The notes beneath the pieces were generated by a model. The model saw only the letters and a list, made by a program, of their open reading frames with translations, did not search any database and was not told the origin of the DNA. A DNA stretch of 64,000 bases from Rubellimicrobium sp. (GTDB lineage Bacteria > Pseudomonadota > Alphaproteobacteria > Rhodobacterales > Rhodobacteraceae). The stretch spans positions 140,547 to 204,546 of the forward strand of contig JADYZU010000020.1 of assembly GCA_020852925.1 (NCBI GenBank), read 5' to 3'. The position numbers and the translations under genes were made by a program. Positions 50,833 to 60,915 of the stretch are shown here, piece by piece. Position 1 is the stretch's first letter, and each line of letters opens with the position of its first letter.

Positions 50833-53610
50833 ATGCTGGGAATTGGAACGCTGGCGCGCAAGGTGTTTGGCACGCCGAACGACCGCAAGGTGAAGGCGAC
50901 CCAGCCCATCGTGCGTGCGGTTGCCGCCCTCGAACCCCGGTTCCAGGCCATGAGCGACGCCGATCTGCGCCAGATGACCGATGAACTGTCGGCCCGCGCC
51001 CAGGCCGGCGAGGATCTCGACAAGCTCCTCCCCGAGGCCTTTGCCAACTGCCGCGAGGCCGCGCGCCGCGCGCTGGGGCTGCGCGCCTTTGACGTGCAGA
51101 TCATGGGCGGCATCTTTCTGCATCAGGGCAACATCGCCGAGATGAAGACCGGCGAGGGCAAGACCCTTGTCGCCACCTTTCCGGCCTATCTGAACGCCCT
51201 CACCCGCAAGGGCGTGCATATCGTCACGGTGAACGACTACCTCGCGCGGCGCGACGCGGAATGGATGGGCAAGGTGTTCGCCATGCTCGGCATGACCACC
51301 GGCGTGGTCTATCCGCAGCAACCCGAAGACGAAAAGCGCGCGGCCTACGCCTGCGACATCACCTATGCGACGAACAACGAACTGGGCTTCGACTATCTGC
51401 GCGACAACATGAAGGCCGACCTGTCGCAGATGTATCAGCGCGGGCACAATTTCGCGATCGTGGACGAGGTCGATTCGATCCTGATCGACGAGGCGCGCAC
51501 GCCGCTCATCATCTCGGGGCCGGCGCAGGACCGCTCCTCGCTTTATACCGCGGTCGATGCGCTGATCCCGGAACTGACCGGGGATCACTACACGCTCGAC
51601 GAAAAGACCCGCAACGTCACCTTCACCGACGAAGGCAACGAATTCCTCGAGACGCGCCTGCAACAGGCCGGCATCCTGCCCGAGGGGCAGACGCTCTATG
51701 ACCCCGAAAGCACGACCGTGGTGCACCACGTCAATCAGGGCCTGCGCGCGCACAAGCTGTTCCAGCGTGACAAGGATTACATCGTCCGTGACGGCAATGT
51801 GGTGCTGATCGACGAATTCACCGGCCGCATGATGATCGGCCGGCGGCTGTCGGACGGGCTGCATCAGGCCATCGAGGCCAAGGAGCGGGTGGCGATCCAG
51901 CCCGAGAACGTCACCCTCGCCTCGGTCACGTTCCAGAACTACTTCCGCCTTTATGCAAAGCTGGCCGGCATGACCGGCACCGCCCTGACCGAGGCGGAAG
52001 AATTCATGGACATCTACGGCCTTGGCGTGGTCGAGGTGCCCACCAACCGGCCCGTGGCCCGCGTGGACGAACACGATCAGGTCTATCGCACCGCACGCGA
52101 GAAATACGAGGCCATCGTCCGGATCATCGGCGAAGTGCACGGCCGCGGTCAGCCGATCCTGGTCGGCACGACAAGCATCGAGAAGTCCGAGATGCTGTCG
52201 GGCCTGCTTCGGCAGGCCGGCATCCCCCACAATGTCCTGAACGCGCGCCAGCACGAGCAGGAGGCCAAGATCGTCGCCGATGCCGGCAAGTTCGGCGCGG
52301 TCACCATCGCCACCAACATGGCCGGCCGCGGTACCGACATCAAGCTGGGCGGCAATGTCGAGATGAAGGTGCTCGAGGCGCTGGCCGCCGATCCCGGCGC
52401 CCACCCCGACGAGGTGCGCAGCCGGATCGAGGCCGCGCATGTCGAGGAAGAAGAGCGGGTCAAGGCGGCCGGCGGGCTCTATGTCCTTGCCACCGAACGC
52501 CACGAAAGCCGGCGTATCGACAACCAGTTGCGCGGCCGTTCCGGGCGGCAGGGCGATCCGGGGCGTTCGTCGTTCTTCCTGTCGCTCGAGGATGACCTCA
52601 TGCGCATCTTCGGGTCGGACCGGCTCGAGAAGGTGCTCAATTCGCTGGGCATGAAGGAAGGCGAGGCGATCGTGCATCCCTGGGTGAACAAGAGCCTCGA
52701 ACGCGCGCAGGCCAAGGTCGAGGGGCGCAACTTCGACATCCGCAAGCAGTTGCTGAAGTTCGACGACGTGATGAACGACCAGCGCAAGGCGATCTTCAGC
52801 CAGCGCCGCGACATCATGGAAGCACAGGATCTGGCCGAGATCGTCGCGGACATGCGCCATCAGGTGGCCGAGGATCTGTGCAACGAATTCATGCCCGCGC
52901 GGTCCTATCCGGACCAGTGGGATCTGGACGGCCTTGCCGCGGCGGTGCGCGAACGCATGGGCCTTGATCTGCCCCTGCGCGAATGGGCGGCGAAGGAAGG
53001 CGTGGATCAGGCCGATCTTCTGGGCCGGATCGAGGAGGCCTCGGACAAGGCGATGGCCGAGAAGGAGGCCGCTTTCGGCCCCGACACCATGCGCTCGGTC
53101 GAAAAGCAGTTGCTGCTTCAGACCATCGACGCCAAGTGGCGCGAACACCTGCTCAAGCTTGAGCACCTGCGGTCGGTCGTGGGCTTCCGCGGCTATGCGC
53201 AGCGCGACCCGCTCAACGAATACAAGACCGAGAGTTTTCAGTTGTTCGAGCACATGCTCGACAGTCTGCGCGCCGACGTGACGCAGAAGCTGTCGCAGAT
53301 CCGCCCGATGACCGCCGAGGAACAGCAGGCGCTGATCCAGCAGACGCTGGAGGCGCAACGGCGCGCGCAGGCCGCTGCCGCGGGTCAGGCCGCGCCGGCG
53401 CAGCCGGTCGCTGCGCCCGTTTCACAGGCCGCGTCGCAGGCCGCGCCGCAGCGCATCCTTGTCGGAGCGGGCGCGGCGGTGGCCGCCACCCAGCCGCGCC
53501 CGGGATTTGACGAATCGGACATGTCCACCTGGGGCAATCCGGGCCGCAACGATGCCTGCCCCTGCGGATCGGGGCAGAAGTTCAAGCATTGCCACGGTCG
53601 TCTGGCCTGA
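50833..53610 (+). CDS. secA: Preprotein translocase ATPase SecA
   Basis: A 925-residue motor ATPase that drives proteins through SecYEG. Walker A M-K-T-G-E-G-K-T near 104-111, D-E-x-D (V-D-E-V-D-S) near 211-215 and the C-terminal zinc motif C909-P-C911-G-S-G ... H-C920-H921 are present. An Ala/Gln/Pro-rich linker (about 838-885) precedes the zinc tail. ATG 50833 gives M-L-G-I-G-T-L-A, the usual N-terminus. The frame extends upstream but without homology. Confidence 0.97.
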   Translation: MLGIGTLARKVFGTPNDRKVKATQPIVRAVAALEPRFQAMSDADLRQMTDELSARAQAGEDLDKLLPEAFANCREAARRALGLRAFDVQIMGGIFLHQGNIAEMKTGEGKTLVATFPAYLNALTRKGVHIVTVNDYLARRDAEWMGKVFAMLGMTTGVVYPQQPEDEKRAAYACDITYATNNELGFDYLRDNMKADLSQMYQRGHNFAIVDEVDSILIDEARTPLIISGPAQDRSSLYTAVDALIPELTGDHYTLDEKTRNVTFTDEGNEFLETRLQQAGILPEGQTLYDPESTTVVHHVNQGLRAHKLFQRDKDYIVRDGNVVLIDEFTGRMMIGRRLSDGLHQAIEAKERVAIQPENVTLASVTFQNYFRLYAKLAGMTGTALTEAEEFMDIYGLGVVEVPTNRPVARVDEHDQVYRTAREKYEAIVRIIGEVHGRGQPILVGTTSIEKSEMLSGLLRQAGIPHNVLNARQHEQEAKIVADAGKFGAVTIATNMAGRGTDIKLGGNVEMKVLEALAADPGAHPDEVRSRIEAAHVEEEERVKAAGGLYVLATERHESRRIDNQLRGRSGRQGDPGRSSFFLSLEDDLMRIFGSDRLEKVLNSLGMKEGEAIVHPWVNKSLERAQAKVEGRNFDIRKQLLKFDDVMNDQRKAIFSQRRDIMEAQDLAEIVADMRHQVAEDLCNEFMPARSYPDQWDLDGLAAAVRERMGLDLPLREWAAKEGVDQADLLGRIEEASDKAMAEKEAAFGPDTMRSVEKQLLLQTIDAKWREHLLKLEHLRSVVGFRGYAQRDPLNEYKTESFQLFEHMLDSLRADVTQKLSQIRPMTAEEQQALIQQTLEAQRRAQAAAAGQAAPAQPVAAPVSQAASQAAPQRILVGAGAAVAATQPRPGFDESDMSTWGNPGRNDACPCGSGQKFKHCHGRLA

Positions 53611-53692
53611 TCCGGGGCCACGCTGATGCTTGGCGCGCCGGTTCCCCCTTGCTAACAGGGGAGGGACCGGATTGCGAAGGAGGGCCCAGCCC

Positions 53693-54724
53693 GTGACCAT
53701 TCCGCCGCGCCGCCCGCTCACCCTTCGGGACGTGTCAGAAGCGTCGGGTGTCTCGGAAATGACGGCCAGCCGCGTGTTGCGCGGCAAGGGCGACGTGAGC
53801 GAGGCCACCCGCATCCGCGTGCTCGAGGCCGCGCGCGCCATCGGCTACGTCCCGAACAAGATCGCCGGTGCCCTGGCCTCGAACCGGGTGAACCTGGTGG
53901 CGGTGGTGATCCCCAGCCTGGGCAACATGGTCTTTCCCGAGGTGCTCTCGGGGATTTCCGCCGCGCTCGAGGATACCGGCCTTCAGCCGGTGGTCGGCGT
54001 CACGGACTATCTTCCCGACAAGGAGGAGAAAGTCCTGTTCGAGATGTTGTCCTGGCGGCCCTCCGGGGTGATCGTCGCCGGGCTGGAACATTCCGAGGCC
54101 AGCCGCGTCATGCTTGCGCGTGCCGGGATCCCGGTGGTCGAGATCATGGACACTGACGGTGAGGCCATCGACGCCTGCGTGGGCATCAGCCATCGCCGCG
54201 CCGGGCGCGAGATGGCCGAGGCGATCCTGGCCGCGGGTTATCGCCGGATCGGGTTTCTGGGCACGAAGATGCCGCTCGACCATCGGGCGCGCAAACGGTT
54301 CGAAGGGTTCACCCGGACGCTCGCCAAGGCCGGACTCGAGATCGCGGACCGCGAATTCTATTCCGGCGGATCCGCCCTTCTCAAGGGGCGCGAGATGACC
54401 GAGGCGATCCTGGCCCGAAGCCCGGATCTTGATTTCCTCTATTACTCCAACGACATGATCGGCGCAGGCGGCCTCATGCACCTTCTGTCGCGGGGCGCGC
54501 GCATCCCTGATCAGATCGGCCTGGCCGGGTTCAACGGTGTCGAACTCCTCGAGGGGTTGCCGCTGCGCCTTGCCACCATGGATGCCTGCCGCCGCGAGAT
54601 CGGGGAAAAGGCGGCCGGGATCATCGCCGCGCGCCATGCCGATCCGGAGATGGAAGGCGGCCAGCGCATCGAACTCGGCCCGACCCTGCAATACGGCGAC
54701 ACCCTGCGCCACCCCCGCGGCTGA
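53693..54724 (+). CDS. LacI-family transcriptional regulator (GntR-like)
   Basis: A 343-residue LacI/GalR repressor. Helix-turn-helix at about 10-31 (L-T-L-R-D-V-S-E-A-S-G-V-S-E-M-T-A-S-R-V), hinge near 48-60, then a periplasmic-binding-like effector domain. GTG 53693 with GAAGGAGGG upstream is the start. It stands at the head of a catabolic cluster with its own transcript, as the next gene has a separate promoter. Effector unknown but probably the sugar that the cluster consumes. Confidence 0.92.
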   Translation: MTIPPRRPLTLRDVSEASGVSEMTASRVLRGKGDVSEATRIRVLEAARAIGYVPNKIAGALASNRVNLVAVVIPSLGNMVFPEVLSGISAALEDTGLQPVVGVTDYLPDKEEKVLFEMLSWRPSGVIVAGLEHSEASRVMLARAGIPVVEIMDTDGEAIDACVGISHRRAGREMAEAILAAGYRRIGFLGTKMPLDHRARKRFEGFTRTLAKAGLEIADREFYSGGSALLKGREMTEAILARSPDLDFLYYSNDMIGAGGLMHLLSRGARIPDQIGLAGFNGVELLEGLPLRLATMDACRREIGEKAAGIIAARHADPEMEGGQRIELGPTLQYGDTLRHPRG

Positions 54725-54757
54725 ACACGGCCGGAAGGGCCGGGCGCAGGTGGCGAG

Positions 54758-54804
54758 ATATTTATGAAAATCATTTGACAGATTTGCTGCCCCCGGCCTA
54801 GCCT
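54758..54804 (+). promoter_or_regulatory. Promoter with palindromic AT-rich operator before the ROK gene
   Basis: TTGACA (54775-54780), 18 bp spacer, TAGCCT (54799-54804). Immediately upstream and overlapping the -35, ATATTTATGAAAATCATT contains the palindrome ATGA-AAA-TCAT. The AT-rich block stands out against about 68% GC surroundings and is a likely regulator-binding site (LacI or ROK). Confidence 0.5.
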
Positions 54805-54826
54805 GCCCCGGAGGGAGGACGTTCGC

Positions 54827-55981
54827 ATGGCCTTGCGCGGAACGAATCAGGGGCTGTCGCGGTATCACAACCGCCGGATCGTCCTTGCATACATCCGCAA
54901 TCAGGGGCCGGCGGCGCGCAGCGACATCGCGCAGCATGTCGGACTGACCGTGCAGACCGTGTCCTCGATCGTGCGCGAACTCGAGGAACTCGGCTTTCTC
55001 CTGCCGGTGCGGGAAAAGCCGCGCGGTCGCGGGGCGCCGGCGCAGACGCTGCATCTCAATCCTGACGCGGGTCACGCCATCGGCATCGACGTGTCGCCGC
55101 TGGGCGTGGCGGCCGCGCTGACCAATCTCGCCGGCGAGATCGTCGCCCACGCCACCCGCGACTGCCCGAATCCGACGCCCGAGGCGGGGTTCACCCTGAT
55201 TGACGGGCTGGTGCGCGAATTGCGCGCGGCCCGGTCGGGGGCGCGCATCCTCGGGGCCGGCATGGCGATCCCCGGCCCGCTCGATGTCGAGGGGATGAGT
55301 TTCGTCGGGCCGACCACGCTGGCCGGCTGGAACGGCATTCCGTTGCAGGACCGGCTGGCGCGGGTCACGGGCCTTCCCGCCTTCATCGAGATTGACACAT
55401 CGGCGGCCGCGCTCGGGGTGTCGATGCAGGGCGAGGCGCGCGGCCTGTCCGAGTTCTACTACCTGCACCTGGGGGCCGGACTGGGCGGCACGATGATGCA
55501 TGGCGGCCATCCCCTGCGCGGGGCCTTCGGCAACGCGGGCGAGATCGGCCATGTGCCGGCGGTGCCGGACGGGCTGGCCTGTGCCTGCGGCAATCGCGGC
55601 TGTCTGGAACGCTATGTCTCGCTCGAGGCCTATCGCGCGCGCCCCCCCGGCCAGAACGAGGCCGAATGGGTGCGCACGGTCGCGCCGGTGTTCCACCGGG
55701 CGATCACCACGATCGAGAATCTGTTCGATCCCGAAACCATCGTGCTGGGCGGGCTTGCGCCGGCCTCGCTCATCCATGCGCTGAGCGCGACCGCGCCGGA
55801 CCTTCCCGGTTCCGTCTCGGCGCGGCGCGGGCGCGGCCTGCCCCGGATCATCGCCGCGACCGACAGTCATTCCGTGCTGCGCGGGGCCGCGGCGCTGGCC
55901 ATCGCCGGCGTGCTGTCTCCGGGCGCGGCGCGCGATTCCCTTCCTGCCTCCGACCCTCTTTTCGATGGACTGGCCGCATGA
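54827..55981 (+). CDS. ROK-family transcriptional regulator (NagC/XylR type)
   Basis: A 384-residue protein with an N-terminal winged helix (about 15-75; D-I-A-Q-H-V-G-L-T-V-Q-T-V-S-S-I-V-R-E-L) and a ROK sugar-kinase-like domain. The ROK signature has G-A-G-L-G-G near 218-223, G-E-I-G-H, and the zinc motif C-A-C-G-N-R-G-C-L-E. No ATP-binding kinase activity is implied when the HTH is present. Overlaps the start of the ABC ATPase gene by 4 bp, so it is in the same operon. The cluster therefore carries two regulators. Confidence 0.93.
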   Translation: MALRGTNQGLSRYHNRRIVLAYIRNQGPAARSDIAQHVGLTVQTVSSIVRELEELGFLLPVREKPRGRGAPAQTLHLNPDAGHAIGIDVSPLGVAAALTNLAGEIVAHATRDCPNPTPEAGFTLIDGLVRELRAARSGARILGAGMAIPGPLDVEGMSFVGPTTLAGWNGIPLQDRLARVTGLPAFIEIDTSAAALGVSMQGEARGLSEFYYLHLGAGLGGTMMHGGHPLRGAFGNAGEIGHVPAVPDGLACACGNRGCLERYVSLEAYRARPPGQNEAEWVRTVAPVFHRAITTIENLFDPETIVLGGLAPASLIHALSATAPDLPGSVSARRGRGLPRIIAATDSHSVLRGAAALAIAGVLSPGAARDSLPASDPLFDGLAA

Positions 55982-56748
55982 ACGAACCCCTTTTGAAGCT
56001 TGACGACATCCGCATGAACTTTGGCGCCGTGCAGGCGCTCAGGGGTATCTCCTTCACGGTGGGCAAGGGCGAGGTGATCGCGCTTCTGGGCGACAACGGC
56101 GCGGGCAAATCGACGCTGGTCAAGATCATCTCGGGCGGGCTGACGCCCACGGCCGGCCGGATGACCTTTGACGGACGGCCCTACACGCCGCGCTCTCCGT
56201 CCGAGGCCAAGGCGCAGGGAATCGAGACGGTCTATCAGGACCTGTCGCTCTGCCCGAACATCGACGTGGTCGGCAATTTCTTCATGGGGCGCGAACTGAC
56301 GCGCAACTTCCTCGGGCTGAAATTCCTTGACGAGCGCGCGATGGAAGAGGCGACGAACCGCGCCCTCGGGGATGCGGGCACGCGCATCCCCTCGATGCGC
56401 ACCACGGTCGAGCATCTTTCGGGCGGGCAGCGCCAGGCGATCGAGCTGAACCGGTTCGTCCACTGGGGCGGCAAGCTGGTGCTGCTCGACGAACCCTTCG
56501 CCGCGCTCGGGGTCGAACAGACGCGCCGCGGCCTCGAGATGATCCGCCGGGTGGCGGCGCAGGGGATCGGGGTCATCATCATCACCCACATCATGCAGCA
56601 GGCCTTTCAGGTGGCCGACCGGATCGTGGTGATCCGGCAGGGCGTGGTCGCCGGCGATGTGCGGGCAAGGGATACCAATGCGGATGCCGTGATCGGCATG
56701 ATCACGGGACAGGAAGCGGCCGGAACCGGACAGGTCGCAAGCGCATGA
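55978..56748 (+). CDS. Sugar-type ABC transporter ATP-binding protein
   Basis: A 256-residue single ABC domain. Walker [10 protein letters not shown] at about 39-47, Q-loop near 86, signature L-S-G-G-Q-R-Q near 146, Walker B L-V-L-L-D-E-P-F and switch T-H-I-M. Fructose/ribose-class importers usually have a fused two-domain ATPase (about 500 aa); this one is single, as in FrcA. Couples to the SBP and permease that follow. Confidence 0.92.
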   Translation: MNEPLLKLDDIRMNFGAVQALRGISFTVGKGEVIALLGDNGAGKSTLVKIISGGLTPTAGRMTFDGRPYTPRSPSEAKAQGIETVYQDLSLCPNIDVVGNFFMGRELTRNFLGLKFLDERAMEEATNRALGDAGTRIPSMRTTVEHLSGGQRQAIELNRFVHWGGKLVLLDEPFAALGVEQTRRGLEMIRRVAAQGIGVIIITHIMQQAFQVADRIVVIRQGVVAGDVRARDTNADAVIGMITGQEAAGTGQVASA

Positions 56749-56783
56749 CAGGGGGAATCCGGTCCACGAGGAGGAAGGAACCG

Positions 56784-57827
56784 ATGACAAGAACGATGAA
56801 GATCGGCGCGATGGCCCTTGCCGGTGCCATGGCCATCGCCCAGGCGGGGTACGCCGAAGACACCAAGGGCACGGTCTACTACCTTGTGCCCACCCTTCTG
56901 GACGAGTTCCAGACCGGCTCGATCACCGCGCTCGAGATGTTCCTTGGCCAGGTCGGCTATGACATGGAGACGCTGAACGCCGACAACAAGACCGACCTTC
57001 AGCAGACCCAGATGAACGACGTGATCGCGCTCTCGCCCGATGCGATCATCCTTGCCGCGGTAGACTTCAACGCCCTCGCCCCCTCGGTCGAGGCGGCGCG
57101 TGCGGCCGGAATCCCGGTGGTGATCTTCGACCGTCAGATCGACTCGGTCGAATCCGACTTCACGTCGGTGGCCGGGACGATCGAGATGGGCCATATCGCC
57201 GCCTCCGAGGTGCAGCGCCTGCTCACCGAACGCAACGGCGCGGTCGAGGGCAAGGTTCTCCAGATCCTTGGCGACCCGGGCGATCCCTACACGCTCGACA
57301 TCCAGCAGGGCTTCGAGGAGGTCATGGCCGACTTCCCCGATGTCACCATCATCACCCATCCGGCGATGATGTGGGAGGCGTCGAATGCCGGGACCATCGC
57401 GGCGAACCAGATCGTGTCTGACCCGGACATCGACATCATCTTCAGCCATGCCGCGCACCTGTCGGTCGCGGTGGTCGCCGCGCTCGAGGCGGCGGGCAAG
57501 GCGCCGGGCGACATCTATGTGATGTCCTCGAACGGCGCGCCGGTCGGGCTTGACCTGATCCGGCAGGGCTGGATGCAGTCCGAGGTGGAACAGCCGCTCT
57601 ATGCGCAGGCCGCAGCGGTGGCGATGTTCATGGACAAGGTGGTGAGCGGCGAGGAGATCGCGGACGGCGAGTATGACGTGCTCGGCCTGCCCTCGGTCGT
57701 CTCGCACGAGGCCTGGGGAGCGACGATCAAGATCCCCGGCGCCGCGATCACCGCAGAGAACGTGGACAACCCGAGCTTCTGGGGCAACCTCCAGGCGCCC
57801 GAAGAGCCCGTCACCTCGGTCGAGTGA
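56784..57827 (+). CDS. Sugar ABC transporter substrate-binding protein (periplasmic-binding 4 family)
   Basis: A 347-residue ribose/galactose-type binding protein with signal peptide 1-25 (A-Q-A-G-Y-A). The two-lobed sugar fold contains [20 protein letters not shown] and N-G-A-P-V-G-L-D. The D-R-Q-I pair resembles ligand contacts of the RbsB group. ATG 56784 has GGAGGAAGGAACC upstream. Highest expected expression in the operon; a hairpin follows. Ligand unknown. Confidence 0.92.
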   Translation: MTRTMKIGAMALAGAMAIAQAGYAEDTKGTVYYLVPTLLDEFQTGSITALEMFLGQVGYDMETLNADNKTDLQQTQMNDVIALSPDAIILAAVDFNALAPSVEAARAAGIPVVIFDRQIDSVESDFTSVAGTIEMGHIAASEVQRLLTERNGAVEGKVLQILGDPGDPYTLDIQQGFEEVMADFPDVTIITHPAMMWEASNAGTIAANQIVSDPDIDIIFSHAAHLSVAVVAALEAAGKAPGDIYVMSSNGAPVGLDLIRQGWMQSEVEQPLYAQAAAVAMFMDKVVSGEEIADGEYDVLGLPSVVSHEAWGATIKIPGAAITAENVDNPSFWGNLQAPEEPVTSVE

Positions 57828-57831
57828 CCAA

Positions 57832-57862
57832 ATACCCCCGCTGCGCCGTGCGGCGGGGGTAT
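57832..57862 (+). terminator. Hairpin between binding-protein and permease genes
   Basis: ATACCCCCGC (57832-57841) pairs with GCGGGGGTAT (57853-57862) around an 11-nt loop. In binding-protein transport operons such structures partially terminate or protect the SBP mRNA, giving more binding protein than permease. Confidence 0.6.
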
Positions 57863-57891
57863 CCACCTCCCATCAGGAACAAGGATTGCCG

Positions 57892-58887
57892 ATGACGCCC
57901 GGTCAACGCCGCACGCTCGAATTCGTGCTCGACAATCTCGTCTGGTTCATCCTCCTCGCGGTGCTGGCGATCTTTTCCGCCTTCATCCCGAACTATTTCC
58001 AGCCCCAGATCTTTGGCAACATCATCGAACAGTCCACCGTGCTGGGCGTCATGTCGATCGGCCTCGCCATCGTCATCATCGCCGGACACATGGACCTGTC
58101 GGTGGAATCGGTGGCTGCGCTCAGCGCCATGGCGACGGGGATCCTGTTCGCAAGCGCCGGGATCGGCATCGACGTGGCCATCTCTCCGGGCTGGCTCAAG
58201 GTGCCGCTGTCGGTTGCGGCCGGCCTTGCCGTCGGCGGGGCGATCGGGTTCCTGAACGGCTGGCTTGTGGTCAAGGTCCGGCTCAGCGCCTTCATCGTCA
58301 CGCTGGCCAGCTTCATCTGGGTGCGCGGGCTGGTGGTCGCGCTTTCGGGCGGGCGCAGCGCGCAGAACCTCGCGGACGAGATCCGCTGGTTCGCGATCCA
58401 GCGCGTGTTCGGTCTGCCCCTGACGGCCTATATCGCGATCCTGTGCTTTGTCGTCTTTTCGGTGATGATGGCGCGAACCCGCTTCGGCCGGCATCTCACC
58501 ATGATCGGCGGGAACGAGACCGCGGCCTTCCGGGCCGGGATCAAGGTCAACCGCGTCCTCATTACCGCCTTCGTCATGGCGGGGATGATCTCGGCGCTGG
58601 CAGGCTGGCTTCTGGCGATCCGCACTTCGGGGGCGACGGCGAACCTTGGCGTGGGCATGCTGTTCAACGCCTTCGCCGCGGTGGTGATCGGCGGGGTCAG
58701 CCTCAAGGGCGGGATCGGCAGCCTGCCCGGGGTCTATGCCGGCGTGCTGCTTCTGTCGTCGATCAATACCGCCATCAACCTGCTGCACCTGCCGGCGGAA
58801 TACACGCAGGTCATCCAGGGGCTTCTGGTGCTGGCGGCGGTGCTGCTCGATACGCTGAAACATTCGATCAGGAAGAAACTGGCATGA
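57892..58887 (+). CDS. Sugar ABC transporter permease
   Basis: A 331-residue BPD_transp_2-type permease with about ten hydrophobic helices. Conserved A-G-H-M-D-L-S-V-E-S near 63-72 (the G-x-D-L-S signature of ribose-class permeases), then G-N-E-T-A-A-F-R-A-G-I-K-V and G-G-V-S-L-K-G-G-I-G. Overlaps the SDR gene by 4 bp. Homodimer expected, no second permease gene. Confidence 0.93.
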   Translation: MTPGQRRTLEFVLDNLVWFILLAVLAIFSAFIPNYFQPQIFGNIIEQSTVLGVMSIGLAIVIIAGHMDLSVESVAALSAMATGILFASAGIGIDVAISPGWLKVPLSVAAGLAVGGAIGFLNGWLVVKVRLSAFIVTLASFIWVRGLVVALSGGRSAQNLADEIRWFAIQRVFGLPLTAYIAILCFVVFSVMMARTRFGRHLTMIGGNETAAFRAGIKVNRVLITAFVMAGMISALAGWLLAIRTSGATANLGVGMLFNAFAAVVIGGVSLKGGIGSLPGVYAGVLLLSSINTAINLLHLPAEYTQVIQGLLVLAAVLLDTLKHSIRKKLA

Positions 58888-59660
58888 GCGGACGTCTTGA
58901 GGGCAAGGTCGCCGTCGTCATCGGCGCGGCCGGCGGCATCGGCCAGAGCGTGGCCGAAAGTTTCGCCCGCGAGGGGGCGAAGGTCGTCATCGGCGACAGC
59001 AAGGAGGCCGAGGGCCGCGCCGTCGCCCAGGCCATCGGCGGCGATTTCCTGGCCACCGATGTGGGACGCCACGACGATGTGCAGGCGCTGGTCGATTTCA
59101 CCATCGCGCGGCACGGCCGCCTCGACATCGCGGTGCAGAACGCCGGGATCTACCCCTGGCAACTGATCGAGGATACCTCGCCCGGGGATTGGGACCGCGT
59201 GCTGGGTGTGAACCTCGGGGGGTGCTTCAACCTGGCGCGGGCCGCGCTGGCGCCGATGAAGGCCCAGGGGGGCGGGCGGATCCTGTTCACCTCGTCGATC
59301 ACCGGCCCGCGGGTGGTGGGGCCGGGGCACGGCCATTACGCAGCCTCGAAAGCGGGAATCAACGGGCTGATCCGGGCGGCCGCCCTTGAGTTTTCCGCCT
59401 ACGGCATCACCGTGAACGGGGTCGAGCCGGGCAATATCCTGACCGATGCGATCCGCCTGCATCGCGGCGCCGCTTACATCGCGGACATGGAGGCCTCGAT
59501 CCCGCTGGGCCGTCTGGGCAGCACGCGCGACGTGGCCAATGCCTTTGTCTTTCTTGCCTCGGACGATGCCTCCTATATCACCGGCACGACGATCATCGTC
59601 GATGGCGGCCAGATCCTGCCCGAAGGCAACGATTTCCGCATCGAGGTGAAATCCCTCTGA
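58884..59660 (+). CDS. SDR-family NAD(P)-dependent oxidoreductase
   Basis: A 258-residue classical short-chain dehydrogenase. The nucleotide loop is G-A-A-G-G-I-G near 14-20 (T-G-x-x-x-G-I-G variant); N-A-G-I-Y near 88; catalytic S in S-S-I-T and Y-A-A-S-K at about 150-154; C-terminal D-G-G-Q. D39-type acidic residue after beta 2 suggests NAD(H). Likely oxidises or reduces a sugar or polyol at one carbon within the pathway. Coupled to the permease by ATGA. Confidence 0.9.
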   Translation: MSGRLEGKVAVVIGAAGGIGQSVAESFAREGAKVVIGDSKEAEGRAVAQAIGGDFLATDVGRHDDVQALVDFTIARHGRLDIAVQNAGIYPWQLIEDTSPGDWDRVLGVNLGGCFNLARAALAPMKAQGGGRILFTSSITGPRVVGPGHGHYAASKAGINGLIRAAALEFSAYGITVNGVEPGNILTDAIRLHRGAAYIADMEASIPLGRLGSTRDVANAFVFLASDDASYITGTTIIVDGGQILPEGNDFRIEVKSL

Positions 59661-59678
59661 CGCGGAAGGGGCGGGGCG

Positions 59679-60914
59679 ATGAAGGCGGATGTGGCGGTTC
59701 TGGGCGCCGGGATCGTGGGCGTATGCGTGGCGATCCATCTGGCAGAGCGCGGTCGCTCGGTCGTCCTCATCGACCGCGGTGAGGCGGGGGGCGGCACCTC
59801 CTTTGGCAATGCCGGGCTGATCCAGCGCGAGGGCGTGGCCCCCTATGCCTTTCCGCGCTCGCTGCTCAGGCTGGCGCGCTATGCCGGCAACCGCCAGATC
59901 GACATGCGCTTTGCCTGGTCGGCGCTGCCGGCGCTGGCCGGGCCGCTGGCCCGCTACTGGTGGCGTTCGCGGCCGGCGTCCTATCGCCGGATCGTCGTGG
60001 ATTACGCGCAGTTCATTGCCCATTCCCTCAGCGAACATGCCGCCCTCATCGAACAGGCGTTCGCGGATCACCTCATCGAACGGTCGGGCTGGCTCGAGGT
60101 GTTCCGGTCGCCCGCGACCCTGGCCGCCGAACGTGCCGCCGCCGAGGAACGGGCGCCGCTGGGCCTTGAACACCGGCCGCTCGATCCCGACGGGCTGGCG
60201 CGGATGGAGCCGGCGCTGGCCCCGGTCTTTGCCGGCGCGATCCACTGGACGCAGCCCTGGACGGTGCGCGATCCCTTTGCCCTGACACAGGCCTATCTGC
60301 GCCTGTTCAAGTCGCTGGGCGGCCAGTTCCGGCGCGGCGACGGCACGACGCTGCGCGCGGACGGCGGCGCCTGGGAGGTGCAGACCGACGCGGGGCCACT
60401 GGTCGCGCGCGAGGCGGTCGTGGCCATGGGCCCATGGTCGGACGATGTGCTGCGGCGGCTGGGGCGGCGGCTGCCGTTCTTTGTCAAGCGTGGCTACCAC
60501 GCCCATTACCGCCCGCGCGAAGGCGCCGGACAGCGGTTCGCCATCCATGACGAGGCGGGCTTTGTCGTGGCGCCGATGGCGGCGGGGCTGCGCCTGACCA
60601 CCGGCGCCCAGTTCATGCACCGCGACGCCCCCCCCGATCCGGCGCAGATCGCCGCCTGCGAGACGGTGGCGCGGCCGGCCTTTCCGCTGGGCGACCGGGT
60701 GGCGGGTGCAATCTGGATGGGGTCGCGCCCCTGCACCCCGGACATGAAGCCGGTGATCGGCCCGGCGCACCGCCCCGGCCTCTGGGTTGCCACCGGGCAC
60801 GCGCATCACGGACTGACGCTTGCTGCGGCGACCGGGCGGCTGCTGGCCGCGATGATGACGGGCGAGGCGCCGCCGGTCGATCCGGCGCCCTATGCGATGG
60901 GAAGGTTCCGCTGA
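59679..60914 (+). CDS. FAD-dependent oxidoreductase, D-amino-acid dehydrogenase/oxidase-like
   Basis: A 411-residue DAO-family flavoprotein. The FAD loop G-A-G-I-V-G-V is at about 8-14. [10 protein letters not shown] is near 40, and the C-terminal [11 protein letters not shown] (DadA-like G-H-x-x-x-G). It oxidises an amine to an imine, with electrons to the respiratory chain. Its presence in a sugar operon suggests deamination of an amino sugar or sugar amino acid. Start ATG 59679, 18 bp after the SDR stop. Confidence 0.9.
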   Translation: MKADVAVLGAGIVGVCVAIHLAERGRSVVLIDRGEAGGGTSFGNAGLIQREGVAPYAFPRSLLRLARYAGNRQIDMRFAWSALPALAGPLARYWWRSRPASYRRIVVDYAQFIAHSLSEHAALIEQAFADHLIERSGWLEVFRSPATLAAERAAAEERAPLGLEHRPLDPDGLARMEPALAPVFAGAIHWTQPWTVRDPFALTQAYLRLFKSLGGQFRRGDGTTLRADGGAWEVQTDAGPLVAREAVVAMGPWSDDVLRRLGRRLPFFVKRGYHAHYRPREGAGQRFAIHDEAGFVVAPMAAGLRLTTGAQFMHRDAPPDPAQIAACETVARPAFPLGDRVAGAIWMGSRPCTPDMKPVIGPAHRPGLWVATGHAHHGLTLAAATGRLLAAMMTGEAPPVDPAPYAMGRFR

Positions 60915-60915
60915 C

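Noticed and set aside
50697..50833. SecM-like arrest or riboswitch leader before secA
   Set aside because: The 100-nt leader has no open frame with arrest motif and no conserved riboswitch pattern. Only a promoter is supported.
53641..53672. Imperfect palindrome before the LacI gene as terminator of secA
   Set aside because: CCCCT-TGCTAAC-AGGGG has only a 5-bp stem and no T-tract. It could as well be a regulator operator, but symmetry is weak, so I left it unlisted.
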